From Atrichornis clamosus (taxonomy: Eukaryota; Chordata; Aves; Passeriformes; Menuridae): a stretch of 64,000 nucleotides of DNA. The DNA lies in contig WBMZ01006359.1 in NCBI GenBank assembly GCA_013400975.1, positions 18,637 through 82,636 on the forward strand, read 5' to 3'. Of this stretch, positions 60,801-64,000 are shown piece by piece (the first letter of the stretch is position 1; each line of letters begins with the position of its first letter). A model generated the notes under the pieces. The model ran no database searches. It saw nothing but the letters and a program-made list of their open reading frames with translations, and was not told the DNA's origin. A program made the position numbers and the translations under genes.

Positions 60801-60880
60801 CTTAGGTCTGATTCTCTTCTTACCAGGTGCATCGGAGTTTTTACAGTTACTTTACTAGGATCAGGCATAATGGCATCTGT
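60801..60880. repeat. Ancient amniote repeat remnant
   Basis: TTAGGTCTGATTCTCTTCTT, ACCAGGTGCATCGGAGTTTT and TACAGTTACTTTACTAGGAT resemble an old family with the wording 'gtctgattcttctctcacttacacaggtgtaaatcaggagtaactcc'. Short and weak. Confidence 0.3.
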
Positions 60881-63540
60881 AACAAATTAAAAACACACCA
60901 CTAATTAGAGGTCAGAATACTCTATAGTATCAATTAACTTGGTGTTTAATTACCATGGTCATTGGAAGGAACTATAAATTGCTAAATTATATCAGACTTC
61001 TGTGCCACAATGGCATCAGAGCCTGGGTGTAATTAGTTTATACTTTTCCCTAACATTTTACATGCTTGCAGGATTTTCAGACAGATACTGCCAATATTCT
61101 GTTATCAATGAGCAAAGACAAATATAATAGTTCAGCTTCTTTTAAAGCAACTAGGAATTTCCTCCTTTCTGTTCATCATATACAGTGGTTTCATTGCCAT
61201 TACTCTGAAAAGAACCATTTTGGCAAGACTAGTATCAAGCTGGAAAACTGCATGTTCTGTGGAAAATGTGAAATGTGCTTTCCTTTCCCTTCCCCCAGAA
61301 GCATTATCCATCTTGTGCTGGGTGTCAGAATGTTTCAAGCAGTAAACAAGCACTGATCAACTGGCTACTTATACCCTTAACCAACATATGAAAAATGCGT
61401 GAAAGACCAGAACTTTCCCATTTTGTCAGGTTTTCTAACATCCTAAAAGGAAAGGAAACATCTTTGACCTATGAAGGATCCCTAACACATACCCTTCTTC
61501 AAGCAGATTGTGTAGAATAGCTCTTATTGTAACTTCTACTATGAGGTGTAATAATCAAAAATATGTGTGATGGTAATTTGACTTCTGAACAGATGACTAT
61601 GAATAAAAGCATTAAATAGGAATGGGCCAGTTGCTGCATGAGATATGTTCTCATTACTTAATAGCACTGTTTTCTTTGGGGAGAAAACTACAGTATCTGA
61701 TCTTGCCTCTGGATTTAGTTTTCCACAATAAATAAAGTACCTGAAATTAGTAAGATTTTTGTCAGTGCCTGCCACAGAGTTTGGTCGAGGCTTGCCAGTT
61801 CAGTTCTGTTGCTGATTACGAAATACAGCCATATCACTGGAGTTTATCTTAGCAACCTGCGGTGAGACAACACGGTTTTAGCAATTACTAGTATCTCTTT
61901 GCTAATTAGCTGCTTTCAGTAAACCTGGAAGCCTAGGGATATTTTTGATAAGGTAGCATCTTAAAAAATGATACAGAAGGGAAGGTAATATCTTTTGTTG
62001 TGTTGCTACGTTCTGGCCATTGCAGACAGCAGCTGAAGAAAGGGAGATCTAACTTCCAGACACGCTGGGCATGCTAAGGTAGTGCATCCAAGTGTGGCTG
62101 CCAGAAGAGCACTGCTGAAAGTTGCGGTACTGGCTGGTGTTTGTGGGGAGTGACACAGCAGTATGACACAAAACCTTCAAAACTGATTTTATTATTTCAC
62201 CTTTAGACTGTGTGTCACTGCTCATCTTTATAGGGCAGCTGAGTACAATAACAAAAACTAATTTCTCATCTCTACCTGGTTCCTAGCTGATAAAAGCCTG
62301 TGGCAGAAAACAGGCATGGTAGGTCTTATGTACTGGTAATGGCTGTGTTGGTAAGAGATTAAATAAAGAGAGGCAGAGGTCAGAGGCAGATTTACTGGGC
62401 AGAGGAGCTGATTGTAGGAACCGTAATCCTCTCTTCTCCTATTAACATCAGCAGGTGTTTGCTCTGGGTCATGGGATGTGGGAGTATTTACATAATTACG
62501 CTGTCTCCCTTCCAGATCTTGAATGCATCCATCCCTGGGAGGCATCCCTTTTTTTTCTAAAGAGTTTGTCCATTTATTTGGAAGATACTGTAGCTGGAAT
62601 TGCAGGCAGAGGAATGACATACAACATCTTCATAAGTTCTAGACAAGCACATCATCTCCACTATATCAGCTAAAGTAGAGTAGTTTAAGATGAACCTTTT
62701 CAGATGAACCATTTAAGAACAGGGATAATAGAAAACAATTCACATCACAGAGTAAGCAGAAGGCGTTATTAAAACTGAGTGGTAACATGGAATATATCTG
62801 TTTGTTTGCCTTTTGCTTCTATGGGTATTGCTGACATTGCAGTTACAGTTTTAATTTAAACGAGATGGGGATATTGATAAAGTTTAACATGACTGCTTTA
62901 CCTGGGCACTCAGCTGTTTCTGTGTAGAGCACTTACCTGCAGGAACATCAGCCTCTTCTTTGCACATCACAAATACTCTGCCACAAGAGTAAGCAGTAAG
63001 TAATTGTTTGTGACCAAATGAAATGAAGTCCCACTTATCCTGCTCAGCTGTCAGACTCTCTGCTGCTAGTCATGCTGGGAAACATCTAGGATAGGGAAAG
63101 GGCCACTGTTACAACAGTCTTTCCCAGAACACAGAGGAAGCAGTGACACAAAGTGGCTTTCCTAAATGGGCTGAGTGCCCTGCTATTGCTTTCTGGCTAG
63201 TCTACGGGTGGAGGAATCAGGATTCATTTTAGTCTGCAAATGTGTTCAAAAAGTGGCTGCCAGGGATTCGTTTTGAAACCTTTTAGGAGTGTAAGAGCTT
63301 GTTAGAGAAGAAGAGGTGATGCAGAGGGGTAGAAGGGTTGATTCATTGGGAAGGAGGTAGGGTATAAGTGTGTGGAATGTCGAGAAGATGGAAAAGAAAC
63401 GGGAGAGGCTGTGTTGCGAAGTCCGTGGCTTGATCTGGGGTGAAGAGTTGATAAACAGGGGGCTCTGAAAAAAAAAAACCCTAATTTTTTTTCTGCAAGA
63501 GTTAAAGCACGGGTGAAGCACCTATTACAACCTCCCGGAA
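60881..63540. other. Unassigned DNA approaching the CpG island
   Basis: No exon recognised. The 120-codon minus frame at 62620-62258 has no known motif and is crossed by a plus frame. GC content rises only in the last ~100 bases. Confidence 0.42.
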
Positions 63541-64000
63541 AAAGGCAGCCCATTGCCAGCCAGGTTTTCTGTCACCTCGTGGCGGGTGACCTCTCCCTGG
63601 AGCAGCGGCCGCCGGCCCTTCGCAGCGCTGGGGTGGCGGCGGGCGGCTGGCGGTCGCTGTCCAGGGAGCAGAGAGGCGGCAGCGGGAGGCGGCTGGGCGC
63701 TGACAGCAGGGCAGCCGCGGGGGCTTGGCCCGACAGTTCCCAAATGAGGGTCACGGGCACAAGCAGGGCCACGGAATTTAGGCGCGGGGCGGCCAGACGT
63801 GCGGTGTCCCGAGCCGTCGGTGGTGCCTGAGCCCGAGGGGCGCGGGGTCCCGTTCAGGGCAGGAGCCGGGCCGGAGCCCGGGGCACCTTCCCCGCCCCGC
63901 GGGGGCCGAGGCGCGGGGGAGGGAAGGAGGGCGGAGGGCGGCGAGGCGGAGGGCGCGGGACGGGGCGCTGGGGAGGCGGCGGCGCTGCCCCGGGGGCCGG
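63541..64000. promoter_or_regulatory. CpG island, probable gene promoter or first exon (runs off the window)
   Basis: Counting by eye, the last 460 bases hold about 55 CpG dinucleotides and are overwhelmingly G+C, in sharp contrast to the rest of the window. There is a GC box (CCCCGCCCC, from 63890) and several GGCGG/GGGCGG words in 63920-63985. This is what the CpG-island promoter of a vertebrate gene looks like. Several frames stay open through it (63513-63830 plus, 63553-63747 plus, 63743-63525 minus), but such frames are expected in GC-rich DNA and none shows a domain, a good Kozak context or a strong splice donor I can defend. Direction of transcription cannot be decided. If it runs rightwards, the gene lies outside the window; if leftwards, the window would be its first intron(s). 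Confidence 0.8.
63890..63900. promoter_or_regulatory. GC box (Sp1/KLF-type site)
   Basis: CCCCGCCCCGC within the CpG island matches the Sp1/KLF consensus. It supports a promoter but does not set its direction. Confidence 0.5.

Noticed and set aside
62258..62620. 120-codon minus-strand frame near the CpG island
   Set aside because: No recognisable motif, no splice signals I can defend, and an overlapping opposite-strand frame.
1..64000. CRISPR array, operons, bacterial insertion sequences, phage genes
   Set aside because: The composition, CR1/LTR/SINE content and lack of dense genes show vertebrate DNA; no regularly spaced repeats were seen.

Overview
This is vertebrate, almost certainly avian, nuclear DNA. 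The main evidence is a set of CR1-type LINE fragments, including one that ends in the CR1 terminal repeat (ATTCTATG units), and an LTR of a type I associate with bird endogenous retroviruses. There is no bacterial-style gene organisation. The bases are AT-rich and CpG-poor until the last ~460 bp, which form a dense CpG island. The LTR family makes me lean towards a neoavian bird rather than a galliform, but that rests on remembered family resemblance and was not searched.

Layout. 1-2.7 kb: unassigned. 2.7-3.8 kb: a decayed coding-like stretch on the minus strand, abutting a ~580 bp minus-strand LTR. 6.8-10.6 kb: an old CR1 piece, a small GC/CpG-rich patch, an unusually ORF-rich minus-strand block, and a MIR-like SINE remnant. 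16.6-24 kb: two ancient CR1 pieces and one younger CR1 3' end. 27.1-28.7 kb: the largest element, a minus-strand CR1 carrying most of a broken reverse transcriptase. 34-40 kb: a MIR-like remnant and two minus-strand CR1 fragments. 46-61 kb: scattered short remnants of very old amniote-wide repeats in otherwise featureless DNA. 63.54-64.0 kb: a CpG island, probably the promoter or first exon of a gene whose body lies mostly or wholly outside the window, or whose exons I cannot recognise.

I found no intact host protein-coding exon that I can name, no tRNA, snRNA or rRNA gene and no CRISPR array. Most open frames of 60-140 codons look like chance frames in AT-rich DNA or lie inside repeats. The window reads as an intergenic region or very long intron beside a CpG-island promoter. 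I did not find a new biological system. The items most worth a second look are the three unidentified coding-like or GC-rich patches (2.7-3.1, 7.5-7.8 and 8.25-9.34 kb), the CpG island, and a few sharp local structures such as a perfect 2x32 bp duplication, palindromes and hairpins.
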